DNA of 64,000 nucleotides from JAYODW01 sp038116745 (GTDB lineage Bacteria; Pseudomonadota; Gammaproteobacteria; Ga0077536): positions 1-64,000 of the forward strand of contig JAYODW010000008.1 of NCBI GenBank assembly GCA_038116745.1, read 5' to 3'. Both the position numbers and the translations under genes were made by a program. Numbering within the stretch: the first letter of the stretch is position 1; each line of letters begins with the position of its first letter. Under the pieces are notes generated by a model. That model was not told the origin of the DNA, searched no databases, and saw nothing but the letters and a program-made list of their open reading frames with translations. Below, piece by piece: positions 1 to 7,754 of this stretch.

Positions 1-11
1 CTACAGACCAG

Positions 12-857
12 ATGCTCAGCTGGCAGATTGGCGACGTCCGCATCTCGCAGCTGGTCGAAATCACCGACGGCAGTGGCACCCTGCAGATGCTGCCCGCCGC
101 CACACCCGAAAACCTCGAGCGGATCCCCTGGCTGCGGCCGCATTTTGTGACCCGCAGCGGGAAACTGCTGATGAATATCCAGATGCTGATCATCGAAACA
201 CCGGACTACCGCATGGTGGTCGACACCTGTGTCGGCAACGACAAGGCGCTGTCGGTCGACGGCTGGGCCGGTCTGCGGCTGCCGTTCCTGGAAAGCCTCG
301 GTGACCTTGGCTACAGCACCGACAGCATTGACCGCGTGATCTGCACCCATCTGCACGTCGACCATGTGGGCTGGAACACGCGCAGGATCGACGGCCGCTG
401 GGTACCGACGTTCGATAAAGCGCGATACATCATGGTTGACGCGGAATTCGCGCACTGGCGCGAGCATGAAGACAGTTTCGGCGATGTCTTCGGGGAGTCA
501 GTGCAGCCGGTGTTCGACGCCGGCCTGGTGGATCTCGTGGACAACACCCACCAGATCAGCGATGAGGTTTTCTTCGAATCGACGCCCGGACATACCCCCG
601 GCCATGTGAGCGTGCACATCCGTTCGCGCGGCGAGGAGGCGATCATCACCGGTGACATGATCCATCACCCGAGCCAGATAGCCCATCCGGAGTGGGTCAC
701 GCCGTTCGATACCGACAGCAACGCCGCGCGCCGCACGCGGGAGGATTTTCTGGCGCGGTATGCCGACCGGCCGGTCCTGATCCTGGGCACGCACTTCGCT
801 AACCCGGTGGGCGGGCGCATCGTGCGCGACGGGGCGACCTACCGCTTCGACTGTTGA
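12..857 (+). CDS. MBL-fold metallo-hydrolase
   Basis: A 281-residue metallo-beta-lactamase-fold hydrolase. The metal-binding signature HTHLHVDHVGW lies near residues 111-121, and later metal ligands are visible in TPGHTPGH (about 191-198) and TGDMIHH (about 214-220). The family hydrolyses lactones, esters or phosphodiesters with two metal ions. The overall pattern (MLSWQIGDVRIS at the start, ILGTHFANPVGG at the end) is that of the broad AHL-lactonase/SdsA-like branch, and no substrate can be named. The reading frame is open to the left window edge, so a slightly longer start cannot be excluded, but the N-terminus is typical. It converges on the next gene. Confidence 0.88.
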   Translation: MLSWQIGDVRISQLVEITDGSGTLQMLPAATPENLERIPWLRPHFVTRSGKLLMNIQMLIIETPDYRMVVDTCVGNDKALSVDGWAGLRLPFLESLGDLGYSTDSIDRVICTHLHVDHVGWNTRRIDGRWVPTFDKARYIMVDAEFAHWREHEDSFGDVFGESVQPVFDAGLVDLVDNTHQISDEVFFESTPGHTPGHVSVHIRSRGEEAIITGDMIHHPSQIAHPEWVTPFDTDSNAARRTREDFLARYADRPVLILGTHFANPVGGRIVRDGATYRFDC

Positions 858-882
858 GCCGGCAGGCCGCACCGGCGCTCAG

Positions 883-1755
883 TTACAGCAGCTCGCGCGC
901 CAGCTCATCGAGTTCGGTGCGCATCTGGTCAATATCCCTGCCGAGCAGCCAGATGGTGACCTGTTCCACGCCGGTGCGCGCGAAATCATCCAGGTGTTTC
1001 CGTTTGCGCCACTGACCCTCTCCGCCCAGCACCGTGATGCGGAACTGGCGATCCCCGCAGCCCTCTGCCTCGGCGATCTCATGCAGCTGACGGATCCCGT
1101 CCTCGATCTGCTCGACGCTGCGCACAACCGGCAACCAGCCATCGCCCCAGCGCACGATACGGCGGAAAACCTGCTTGGCCCATTCGCCGCCGAACATGAT
1201 GCTCGGCAGGTAGATTGGCGGGTAGGGTCGCTGCACCGGCTTGGGAAAACATTTCACCGGCGCGAAGTCGTAATACTTGCCGTGAAACTCGGACAGCTCG
1301 TCGGTCCAGCAGGCTTTCATCGCCGCAATGGCCTCACGCACCTGAGTCCAGCGGTGCTCGAAGTCCCCGCCGAACAGCTCGCATTCCTCCTTGTTCCAGC
1401 CTGCGCCGATACCGAAATGGAAACGCCCCTGACTGTAGGCATCGAGCGATGCGATCTCCTTGGCGAGATGCAGCGGATGACGTTCGGGCACCAGCAGCAC
1501 GGCGGTGCCGACCTCGATTCGATTCGTTGCCGTCGCCGCGCGCATGAGTGCGATCAGCGGGTCCGGCATCTGCCACAGGTAATCAGGATCCGGACCGTCG
1601 CCGACCTTGCCGGGATAAGGCGTCGAATACTGCGCAGGCAAGACCACGTGATCGGGAACCCAGTAGGAAGAAAAGCCGAGATCCTCGGCATGACGCGCGA
1701 CGACGGCCGGGTCGGCCGCGGCATCGGGCAGGATCGAAAACACACCTACTTTCAT
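883..1755 (-). CDS. LLM-class F420-dependent oxidoreductase (TIGR03619-like)
   Basis: A 290-residue luciferase-like monooxygenase-fold enzyme. MKVGVFSILPDAAADP at the start, YWVPDHVVLP (about 31-40), RIEVGTAVLLVPERHP and GRFHFGIGAGWNKEE are hallmarks of the TIGR03619/F420-type group, a TIM barrel binding FMN or F420. The family oxidises or monooxygenates small organic molecules, and the cofactor cannot be decided from sequence alone. It is last in a same-strand run after the methyltransferase and the esterase, with about 70-base spacers. The clear TAAGGAGTT ribosome site just upstream of the ATG fixes the start. Confidence 0.85.
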   Translation of the reverse strand: MKVGVFSILPDAAADPAVVARHAEDLGFSSYWVPDHVVLPAQYSTPYPGKVGDGPDPDYLWQMPDPLIALMRAATATNRIEVGTAVLLVPERHPLHLAKEIASLDAYSQGRFHFGIGAGWNKEECELFGGDFEHRWTQVREAIAAMKACWTDELSEFHGKYYDFAPVKCFPKPVQRPYPPIYLPSIMFGGEWAKQVFRRIVRWGDGWLPVVRSVEQIEDGIRQLHEIAEAEGCGDRQFRITVLGGEGQWRKRKHLDDFARTGVEQVTIWLLGRDIDQMRTELDELARELL

Positions 1756-1805
1756 GTTTGTAACTCCTTATTACGTTGCGCTCGAAACCTCAGCTCGCGA
1801 GCGTT

Positions 1806-1826
1806 TGAGCCCGCGCTCAGGGCTCA
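1806..1826 (-). terminator. Hairpin behind the esterase gene
   Basis: A perfect inverted repeat TGAGCCC-gcgctca-GGGCTCA begins two bases after the esterase stop. No T-run follows on the minus strand, so it is a stem-loop that could stabilise the mRNA end or terminate weakly. It is not a textbook rho-independent terminator. Confidence 0.35.
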
Positions 1827-1827
1827 A

Positions 1828-2718
1828 TCACGCCCAGCGGCAGCGCAGATAGCCGCCGACCCCGGCAATTGCCCGTCGCGCCTCCACCAGCATCGGGTGA
1901 AACGCATGCCACACGTGAATCATCTCGTCCCAGACTTCTAGCGTCACATCAACCCCCGCCGAGCGTGCCGCTTCGGCCAGCACCACAGCATCGTCCAGCA
2001 GAACCTCATCACGGCCCACGTGGATCAGCAGCGGTGCGAGGCCGCTGAGGTCAGCGCGATTGGGCGAGGCCAGCGGCGAATGCGGATCGGCACCAGCCAG
2101 GTAAATGCCCGCCATGAAGGCGATGGCGTCCGGCGTCACCATGGGATCCGCAGCGGCGCGGGTCTGATACGAGGCGTTCGAGCAGCCGAGGTCAGACCAT
2201 GGACTGAGGCAGATCCCGGCCGCGGGCTGCGGCAGGCCGCGCTCGCGCGCCGCCAGCAGGGTGGCAACGGTCAGCCCACCGCCAGCCGAGTCACCGCCGA
2301 CCGCCAGACGCTCCGGGGCGTAACCGGACTCCAGCAGCCAGCCATAGGCGCTCACTGCGTCCTCGACCGCCGCCGGAAAGGGCGCTTCCGGCGCCAGTCG
2401 GTAATCGAGCACCAGCGCCGGGGCACCGGCCGCCCGCGACAGCTCGCCGGCGAGCGCGCGATGCGTATTGGGTGAGCCCATGACATAGCCGCCGCCGTGC
2501 AGGTAGAGCAGCACCCGATCCGTCGCGACCCCAGGCGCGCGCACCCACTCCGCGGCGCACCCGGCAACGCGCGTGGTTTCGATCTCGACATCATCCTTGA
2601 CCGGGAAAGAGAGCTTTTCCATCGTCTCCCGCCGTCTCTCCACAGACACCTCGACTCCTGGCGGAATGGCTTTCTCGCGCAACAGATCCTTCAGCTTGGC
2701 AATCGTATCGACCGGCAT
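1828..2718 (-). CDS. Alpha/beta hydrolase, HSL-type esterase/lipase
   Basis: A 296-residue hydrolase of the hormone-sensitive-lipase (family IV) group. The oxyanion motif HGGGYVMGSPNTHR is near residues 75-88, the nucleophile elbow GGDSAGGGL near 141-149, and a late catalytic Asp/His pair is plausible in EVWDEMIHVWHAF. Such enzymes cleave short-chain carboxyl esters in the cytoplasm. I chose the ATG at 2718 because GGAG sits 8 bases upstream. An in-frame GTG three codons earlier has no ribosome site. It probably belongs to a loose operon with the methyltransferase before it and the flavin enzyme after it. Confidence 0.88.
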   Translation of the reverse strand: MPVDTIAKLKDLLREKAIPPGVEVSVERRRETMEKLSFPVKDDVEIETTRVAGCAAEWVRAPGVATDRVLLYLHGGGYVMGSPNTHRALAGELSRAAGAPALVLDYRLAPEAPFPAAVEDAVSAYGWLLESGYAPERLAVGGDSAGGGLTVATLLAARERGLPQPAAGICLSPWSDLGCSNASYQTRAAADPMVTPDAIAFMAGIYLAGADPHSPLASPNRADLSGLAPLLIHVGRDEVLLDDAVVLAEAARSAGVDVTLEVWDEMIHVWHAFHPMLVEARRAIAGVGGYLRCRWA

Positions 2719-2747
2719 GGCGTTCACTCCGTACGTTGTTCTGGTTC

Positions 2748-2772
2748 GCCCTCCTGCAAAAGAGGGCTTTTT
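2748..2772 (+). terminator. Rho-independent-terminator-like hairpin on the plus strand
   Basis: GCCCTC-ctgcaaaa-GAGGGC followed by TTTTT has the classic terminator shape on the plus strand. Both flanking genes lie on the minus strand, where the stem is preceded by A's and followed by GAACC, so it would not terminate them. It may stop antisense transcription or act as an mRNA hairpin ahead of the esterase. Confidence 0.4.
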
Positions 2773-2787
2773 GCTTCGCCCCGCCCG

Positions 2788-3663
2788 TCAGCCCAGGGGC
2801 TCGGTGTAAGCCAGGTAGACATCGTAGTTGTCGGGGTAGCTGCGCCCGAATTCACGGGCAATCTCCGCGTAGTGCACCTGCTGCGCACGCCAGCCGTACT
2901 GAGCGAGCATGGCCGGCGCATCGTCGAAGCGCGAGATCATGCCGCGGGAGAAAGTCAGCGGTGCATCCGCGCCGAGAAAAGTCGCGATGAGCCGACTGCC
3001 CGGCGCGCTCAGCATGCTCACCTGTCGATTCAGATCCACAATCTGCGCTGCTGAGAGATAGACCAGCAGCCCTTCCATCAACCACAGGGCAGGCTTCTCC
3101 GGCTCGAACCCCCCGGCCAGCAGCCGGTCGGAGAAATCAGCTGCCGTTGCGTCCCCTGCAATTTCAACGCGTGCCCGACAGGTCAGCGGCAGATGGCCGA
3201 GGCGTTCGCGTTTGAAAGCAAGCACCTGTGGGAAGTCGACCTCGAACACGCTGAGCGCGGCCGCACCTTCAAGATTGAACGCCCGCGTATCAAGGCCGGC
3301 GCCGATGATGACCAGCTGATCAGCCTGCGCAACGAACGCCTGCAGCAGCGCGTCGATCTTGGCTGTCCGGAGCGCCAGCCGGTTGATGTTGATCATCAGG
3401 CGGCGCGCTGCAGGGTGCTCCGGATCAGCGTCCAGCCAGCGCAGCACGGCCTCCGGATCGGTGCCGACCGCAGCCGGTATTTCCATGCCGTCAAAGCTGG
3501 TGTGGTCGAAATCCCCACCAGCGAGCAACTCGGGTATGCAGCGATCGCGGATCAGCGATTCAGCGCCGTGGAGCCGGCTTTCCAGCCAGCGCAGCACAGC
3601 CACCGCATGGGCCGTCCGGTTGACCGCCGACCAGCTGTGGTCCGGAGAATTCATCTTGCTCAT
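2788..3663 (-). CDS. SAM-dependent methyltransferase, TIGR00027/LCMT-like family
   Basis: A 291-residue class I methyltransferase. The signature IIGAGLDTRAFN (about 119-130), the acidic ligand in FEVDFPQV (about 139-146) and LMEGLLVYLS (about 196-205) identify the leucine-carboxyl-methyltransferase-like TIGR00027 family. That family includes polyketide O-methyltransferases such as TcmP and many bacterial and mycobacterial proteins of unknown substrate. The first ATG is used here. A second ATG three codons later is equally possible because neither has a strong ribosome site. It opens the minus-strand run ending at the F420-type enzyme. Confidence 0.82.
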   Translation of the reverse strand: MSKMNSPDHSWSAVNRTAHAVAVLRWLESRLHGAESLIRDRCIPELLAGGDFDHTSFDGMEIPAAVGTDPEAVLRWLDADPEHPAARRLMININRLALRTAKIDALLQAFVAQADQLVIIGAGLDTRAFNLEGAAALSVFEVDFPQVLAFKRERLGHLPLTCRARVEIAGDATAADFSDRLLAGGFEPEKPALWLMEGLLVYLSAAQIVDLNRQVSMLSAPGSRLIATFLGADAPLTFSRGMISRFDDAPAMLAQYGWRAQQVHYAEIAREFGRSYPDNYDVYLAYTEPLG

Positions 3664-3755
3664 GCGCTGGTGACTTCGCGCCCGATGGGGGTTGCTAGCA
3701 TAGCAACCTATTGCGGCGCTTCAGCCCCGCCGCACCCGATCCGGGGAGCCCGACT

Positions 3756-5099
3756 GTGGACCGTCATATCCTGCTCAACGCTTTCGACATGAATACACCC
3801 GGCCACCAGTCCAACGGGCTGTGGCGCCACCCTCGAGACCAGCGCCGCCACTACACCCGCATGAGCTACTGGCAGGATCTTGCCCGTACGCTCGAGCGCG
3901 GTTTATTCGACGGGATATTCCTGGCTGACGTGACGGGACTCTACGACGTGTACGGTGGCTCCCCCGATGCTGCGTTACGCGCGGCGACTCAGGTGCCAAC
4001 CAACGACCCCTTCACCCTGGTGCCCGTGATGGCAGCGGTGACAGAACATCTGTGCTTCGGCGTCACCGGCGCTATTCCCTACCTGCACCCCTACACTTTC
4101 GCCCGACTGATCACATCGCTCGACCACCTGACGGCAGGCCGCATCGGCTGGAATGTCGTCACGGGTTACCTCAACAGCGCTGCCCGCGGTGCCGGGCATG
4201 CACGCCAGACCGCACACGACGAACGTTACGACATCGCCGACGAGTTCATGGCGGTCGTCTACAAGCTGTGGGAGACGAGCTGGGAAGACGGGGCTGTGGT
4301 GTGTGATGCGCCGCAGGGGATCTATACCGACCCCACCCGGGTCCATCGCGTGCAGCACCACGGTCGCCACTTCGAGCTCGATGCGGTCCATCTGTGCGAG
4401 CCCTCGCCGCAGCGCAGTCCTGTGATCTACCAGGCGGGGGCTTCGTCACGTGGCCAGACGTTTGCCGCGACGCACGCAGAGTGCGTGTTCGTCGCCAACC
4501 ATAACCGTCGTATCGTCGCGGGCCAGGTTCAGAGTCTGCGAGAAAAAGCCCGGGGGAATGGCCGTGGCGGGGAAACTCTCAGAATCTTTGCTCTGCTCGC
4601 CGTTGTCACCGCCGACAGCGACGAGGCAGCCCGTGCAAAGTACGCCGAATACCAGAGTCACGGACTGCGCGAAGGCGCGCTGGCCTTACTTTCCGGGTGG
4701 TCGGGCGTCGATATGTCCGGCCTGTCTCCGGACGCGCGCATCGAGGAGATGGATGCCGACGGGATCCGGTCGCTCGCCAGCTCCATCGGCGTCCGCACGC
4801 TGGCGGAGTGGGCCGAATATCTCATTGTCGGCGGTGCTGCGCCGGTACTGGTGGGAGCCCCCGCGACGGTCGCCGACCAGATGGAACAGTGGATCGACGA
4901 GACCGGTGTTGACGGTTTCAACCTTGCCTACACCGTCATGCCGGAATGTATGACCGACTTCGTCGACCTTATCGTTCCGGAGCTGCAGCGTCGCGGACGC
5001 TACAAAACCCGGCACACGCCGGGCACGATGCGGGAGAAATTGTTCGGGCAGGGCGCGCGGCTGGCGCCACCTCACCCGGCGGCGCTGTTGCGCTCCTGA
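3756..5099 (+). CDS. NtaA/SnaA/DszA-type flavin-dependent monooxygenase
   Basis: A 447-residue luciferase-like monooxygenase of the NtaA/SnaA/DszA/XYL group, which uses reduced FMN from a separate reductase. Evidence: ILLNAFDMNTPGHQSNGLWR at the N-terminus, LFDGIFLADVTGLYDVY, RIGWNVVTGYLNSAARG and SPVIYQAGASSRGQTFAA, all conserved blocks of this family. Known members attack aminopolycarboxylates, sulfur heterocycles and antibiotics. I prefer the GTG at 3756 (GGGGAG 8-13 bases upstream, conventional N-terminus) to the open frame beginning at 3711. The last 28 bases overlap the convergent diguanylate cyclase gene. Confidence 0.87.
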   Translation: MDRHILLNAFDMNTPGHQSNGLWRHPRDQRRHYTRMSYWQDLARTLERGLFDGIFLADVTGLYDVYGGSPDAALRAATQVPTNDPFTLVPVMAAVTEHLCFGVTGAIPYLHPYTFARLITSLDHLTAGRIGWNVVTGYLNSAARGAGHARQTAHDERYDIADEFMAVVYKLWETSWEDGAVVCDAPQGIYTDPTRVHRVQHHGRHFELDAVHLCEPSPQRSPVIYQAGASSRGQTFAATHAECVFVANHNRRIVAGQVQSLREKARGNGRGGETLRIFALLAVVTADSDEAARAKYAEYQSHGLREGALALLSGWSGVDMSGLSPDARIEEMDADGIRSLASSIGVRTLAEWAEYLIVGGAAPVLVGAPATVADQMEQWIDETGVDGFNLAYTVMPECMTDFVDLIVPELQRRGRYKTRHTPGTMREKLFGQGARLAPPHPAALLRS

Positions 5100-6247
5100 A
5101 CGACCGGTTGTGCTGCTACCGCGGCAGCGGTGACCTGATTGCGTCCACTCCGTTTTGAGGCATACAGCGCCGCGTCAGCCCGAGCGAAAAGCGCTTCATA
5201 AGGTTCACCCGGCTCGCGCTCGGCAACGCCGATGCTGACCGTCAGGCTGACGTCACCACGATAAGTCCGGACCACCGACTCGCCGAAATGCCGGCGAATG
5301 CGTTCGCACAGCTCCAGCAGACTCTGTCCCTCGGTCCCCGAACAGCAGATCGCAAACTCCTCGCCACCGACCCGCGCCACCAGGTCCTGCGAGCGCAACA
5401 GGCTCGCGAGGCCCTGCCCGACTATCCTCAGGACATCATCTCCTACCGGGTGTCCGTGGGTGTCATTGATGCGCTTGAAATAGTCGATATCCATCACCAT
5501 CAAGGCCAGCGATTCGCCGGCCCGCTCGGTACGCGCGATCTCACGGCGGGCCGCGTTAATGAAGCTCATCCGGTTCGGGATCCCGGTCAGGCTGTCGGTC
5601 GCAGCCAGGCGTTCCAGCGCCGTCTCGCTGCGCCGCGCGGTGCGCTCGGAGAGCACCAGGAACACACTCACTGTGATCACCACCGACAGGATGGTGGTGA
5701 ACCGCAGCAGCCTGACCGCGTCATCGCCGATCACGACCGTCCGGTTGATGTTCGCGATCACGCCGGTCTCGCACAGGAGAAAGAGCAAAAGGTTCAGCGA
5801 CAGAACCGCTGCCAGCCGCAGAGGCTTATCCAGGCCGACAAAAATCACGGCCAGTCCCGCGATCAGCAGAAAATTGAAATGCAGCGAGAGCGCTACACCA
5901 TCAAAAAAAACGATCTCTGCGAGAAGCCCTGCAATCGAGATACCGATCGCGAGCAGCGGCGCGACCCGATGGCGCCCGCGGGCGTTCAGCCAGGGCACGG
6001 CAATCAGCGATAGCGCCGTCAGCAGGGCTACCGCAGCCGCCTGCGGCATATCGACCGGCGACAAAATGAGAATGAGTGCGTGCGCGAGAATGGCAACAAA
6101 AAACACCGCAGCAACAGCATTGGTGTTGACAATCAGTCGTCTGCCATACGCCGTGTCGACATCGCCAGCGCCAATTCGCAGGTAGCGGCGTCCAATATCT
6201 ACCAGCCGGTAGCTTTTTGTATCAGGCCGTCTCGCGGGCATCCCCAT
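5072..6247 (-). CDS. Membrane-bound GGDEF diguanylate cyclase
   Basis: A 391-residue protein with about six hydrophobic segments (residues 40-200) and a C-terminal GGDEF domain (about 208-375). It should make cyclic-di-GMP from two GTP at the inner membrane. The active-site variant is GGEEF at 294-298, and the product-inhibition I-site RSQD lies at 285-288, exactly five residues upstream, so the enzyme should be active and feedback-regulated. LTGIPNR and DIDYFKRINDTHGH are the usual substrate-binding blocks. The N-terminal domain resembles the generic membrane sensors of such enzymes, and its signal is unknown. The only visible candidate effector here is the PilZ protein at 43.2 kb. Confidence 0.92.
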   Translation of the reverse strand: MGMPARRPDTKSYRLVDIGRRYLRIGAGDVDTAYGRRLIVNTNAVAAVFFVAILAHALILILSPVDMPQAAAVALLTALSLIAVPWLNARGRHRVAPLLAIGISIAGLLAEIVFFDGVALSLHFNFLLIAGLAVIFVGLDKPLRLAAVLSLNLLLFLLCETGVIANINRTVVIGDDAVRLLRFTTILSVVITVSVFLVLSERTARRSETALERLAATDSLTGIPNRMSFINAARREIARTERAGESLALMVMDIDYFKRINDTHGHPVGDDVLRIVGQGLASLLRSQDLVARVGGEEFAICCSGTEGQSLLELCERIRRHFGESVVRTYRGDVSLTVSIGVAEREPGEPYEALFARADAALYASKRSGRNQVTAAAVAAQPVVQERNSAAG

Positions 6248-6377
6248 TCACCCCAAACCTCCCCAGGCGTAACTTTGAGTGTAAAGCGCGGTCAGAACCG
6301 CGTACGCCGAGCTGCAGAGGGTAGCAGAAGCTTCGCCGGGGTTGCCGCTTGCCCTTTCGTACAGTAGACGGGGGCGA

Positions 6378-7034
6378 TCAGATGCCGATGATCGGTTGCG
6401 CCAGGCGCGGCAACCACTCTTTGAAACGCAGCTGCCCTGTCGTTACAGCCAGACAGATACACTCGCCATCGCGGGTGATGACGGGGCGATGCTCGACGCT
6501 TTCATCAGCGTCCTCTATGTCCCCCGCCCGGTAAATCTGGGAGCCACAGAAGTAAGCCCCTTTCAGCACCAGGGTCAGCTCATCCCCTTGATGAGTGTGC
6601 AGCGGTAGCACAGCCCCGGGCCGTCCGCGCAGCATCCACATGTTCGCGTCAGCTTTGGATTCCAGTCGGCACAGGCGCAGGTCGCGTCCGATACGTCGCC
6701 AGGGCATGGCCTCCAGCGCGCTGTCCAGGTAAGTACTCACCAGAGATTCGACGTTGTCTGACACCGGCTGCGCGGGCGCACGGGAAAAGCTCCCGCCAGA
6801 CGCGCAATCCTGCTCGTAAGTGGCGCAGATTGTTTTCGCGTCAAGGCGGCTGGCTGGCCCCGCCTCGAGAGCGGCAAGCATGTCGCCGCCGAGGCGTTCA
6901 GCCAGGCGCACACTGTCCTGACAGCTGGCGCAGATCCCGATGTGCGCGCGCAGCACGGTTTCGAAAGCGGGCGCAATGTTGCCCAGTGCGTAATCAAGCA
7001 GCCAGGCCTCGTTGGGATGATGGGAGGGGTTCAT
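6378..7034 (-). CDS. chrR: ChrR-type zinc anti-sigma factor with cupin domain
   Basis: A 218-residue anti-sigma factor. The N-terminal zinc-binding anti-sigma domain has His6, His31, Cys35 and Cys38 (HIGICASC), the same arrangement known for Rhodobacter sphaeroides ChrR. The C-terminal half is a cupin with LHTHQGDE (about 142-149) and a later His, again as in ChrR. Known role: it holds the ECF sigma factor inactive and releases it on singlet oxygen or organic peroxide stress. It overlaps the sigma gene by four bases (ATGA), so the two are co-translated. The sequence gives good reason to use the chrR name by family, and the inducing signal here is inferred. Confidence 0.9.
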   Translation of the reverse strand: MNPSHHPNEAWLLDYALGNIAPAFETVLRAHIGICASCQDSVRLAERLGGDMLAALEAGPASRLDAKTICATYEQDCASGGSFSRAPAQPVSDNVESLVSTYLDSALEAMPWRRIGRDLRLCRLESKADANMWMLRGRPGAVLPLHTHQGDELTLVLKGAYFCGSQIYRAGDIEDADESVEHRPVITRDGECICLAVTTGQLRFKEWLPRLAQPIIGI

Positions 7035-7654
7035 GCGGGCTCTCCCATCATGACTCTGAGTTTTTTGAAAGCGAGCCGGGCGCGGGATTTGACCGTACCC
7101 ACCGGAAGTTCAAGCTCGCGGGCTATCTCCCTATGCGAACGCCCCTCAACGTACGCCAGCAGGAGTATTTCGCGCTGCTCCGGGGGCAGCGCTTCCAGCA
7201 GATCGGCCATACGGGAGCGGTTCACGTCGCCCTCTGCGAGATGTTCTTCGCTGGCCTCATCGTCAGCATTCCAGCGCAGCGCTTCGTGTGCCTTGTAGCG
7301 CCGCGAGTTGGCACGATGATGATCAATCATCCGATTGCGCGCCAGCGCGTAAAGCCACGTGCGGGCAGACGCTTTCGCGCTGTCAAACATGCGCGCATTG
7401 GTCCACACCGTTACCATGACTTCCTGAACGATGGTTTCCGCTGCAGTACTTTCGCAGCCCTGCGCTCTCATCCAGCGCGTCAGGCGTGGGGTGTAGCGTT
7501 CAAACAAGGCGTTGAAACTGGAGGTATCCCCAGCATCCCGTACCCGTTCCAGCCAGCGCGTCTCCTCGGCACGCGCCTGGTCGTCACCGGAATCGCGCCG
7601 CAGGGGCACCAGTTTGTTGGGGTCGACCATACGAAGGGCACTTGAGCTGTTCAT
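7031..7654 (-). CDS. rpoE: ECF RNA polymerase sigma factor, RpoE/SigE partner of ChrR (ECF11-like)
   Basis: A sigma-70 family ECF factor with region 2 (FNALFERYTPRLTRWM, TWLYALARNRMIDHHR) and region 4 (LPPEQREILLLAYVEGRSH, helix-turn-helix REIARELELPVGTVKSRAR). The open frame reaches 7804, but its first 50 codons overlap the divergent gene and its promoter. The likely start is ATG 7654 (207 residues) or ATG 7630 (199 residues). A matching sigma promoter has its -10 at 7659-7664, only four bases from ATG 7654, so the message would be leaderless or start at the downstream ATG. The gene is probably autoregulated and coupled to chrR. Confidence 0.9.
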   Translation of the reverse strand: MNSSSALRMVDPNKLVPLRRDSGDDQARAEETRWLERVRDAGDTSSFNALFERYTPRLTRWMRAQGCESTAAETIVQEVMVTVWTNARMFDSAKASARTWLYALARNRMIDHHRANSRRYKAHEALRWNADDEASEEHLAEGDVNRSRMADLLEALPPEQREILLLAYVEGRSHREIARELELPVGTVKSRARLAFKKLRVMMGEPA

Positions 7655-7658
7655 CGAC

Positions 7659-7688
7659 GCGATACGCTGTCTAATCCGCTCCGGATCA
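7659..7688 (-). promoter_or_regulatory. ECF (SigE/ChrR-type) promoter for rpoE-chrR
   Basis: On the minus strand TGATCC (7688-7683) is followed after exactly 18 bases by TATCGC (7664-7659). This fits the TGATCC-N18-TA pattern known for SigE/ChrR promoters. It shares the palindrome with the opposite promoter, which implies autoregulation. Confidence 0.65.
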
Positions 7689-7704
7689 CAAAAGCGTGAT
7701 CCGG
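7681..7704. repeat. Perfect palindrome joining two divergent ECF promoters
   Basis: CCGGATCAC-aaaagc-GTGATCCGG has perfect 9-base arms with a 6-base spacer. Each arm contains one TGATCC -35 element, so two sigma-dependent promoters point away from each other from this site. Confidence 0.85.
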
Positions 7705-7726
7705 GGTAGAAACGACGGCGTAACGC
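7697..7726 (+). promoter_or_regulatory. ECF (SigE/ChrR-type) promoter for the flavin oxidoreductase-DUF1365-cfa operon
   Basis: TGATCC at 7697-7702 and TAACGC at 7721-7726 are separated by 18 bases. Transcription would begin near 7733, about 20 bases before the ATG at 7755. Confidence 0.65.
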
Positions 7727-7754
7727 CTTCATCACATTAGCATCCCTGGGCAGT

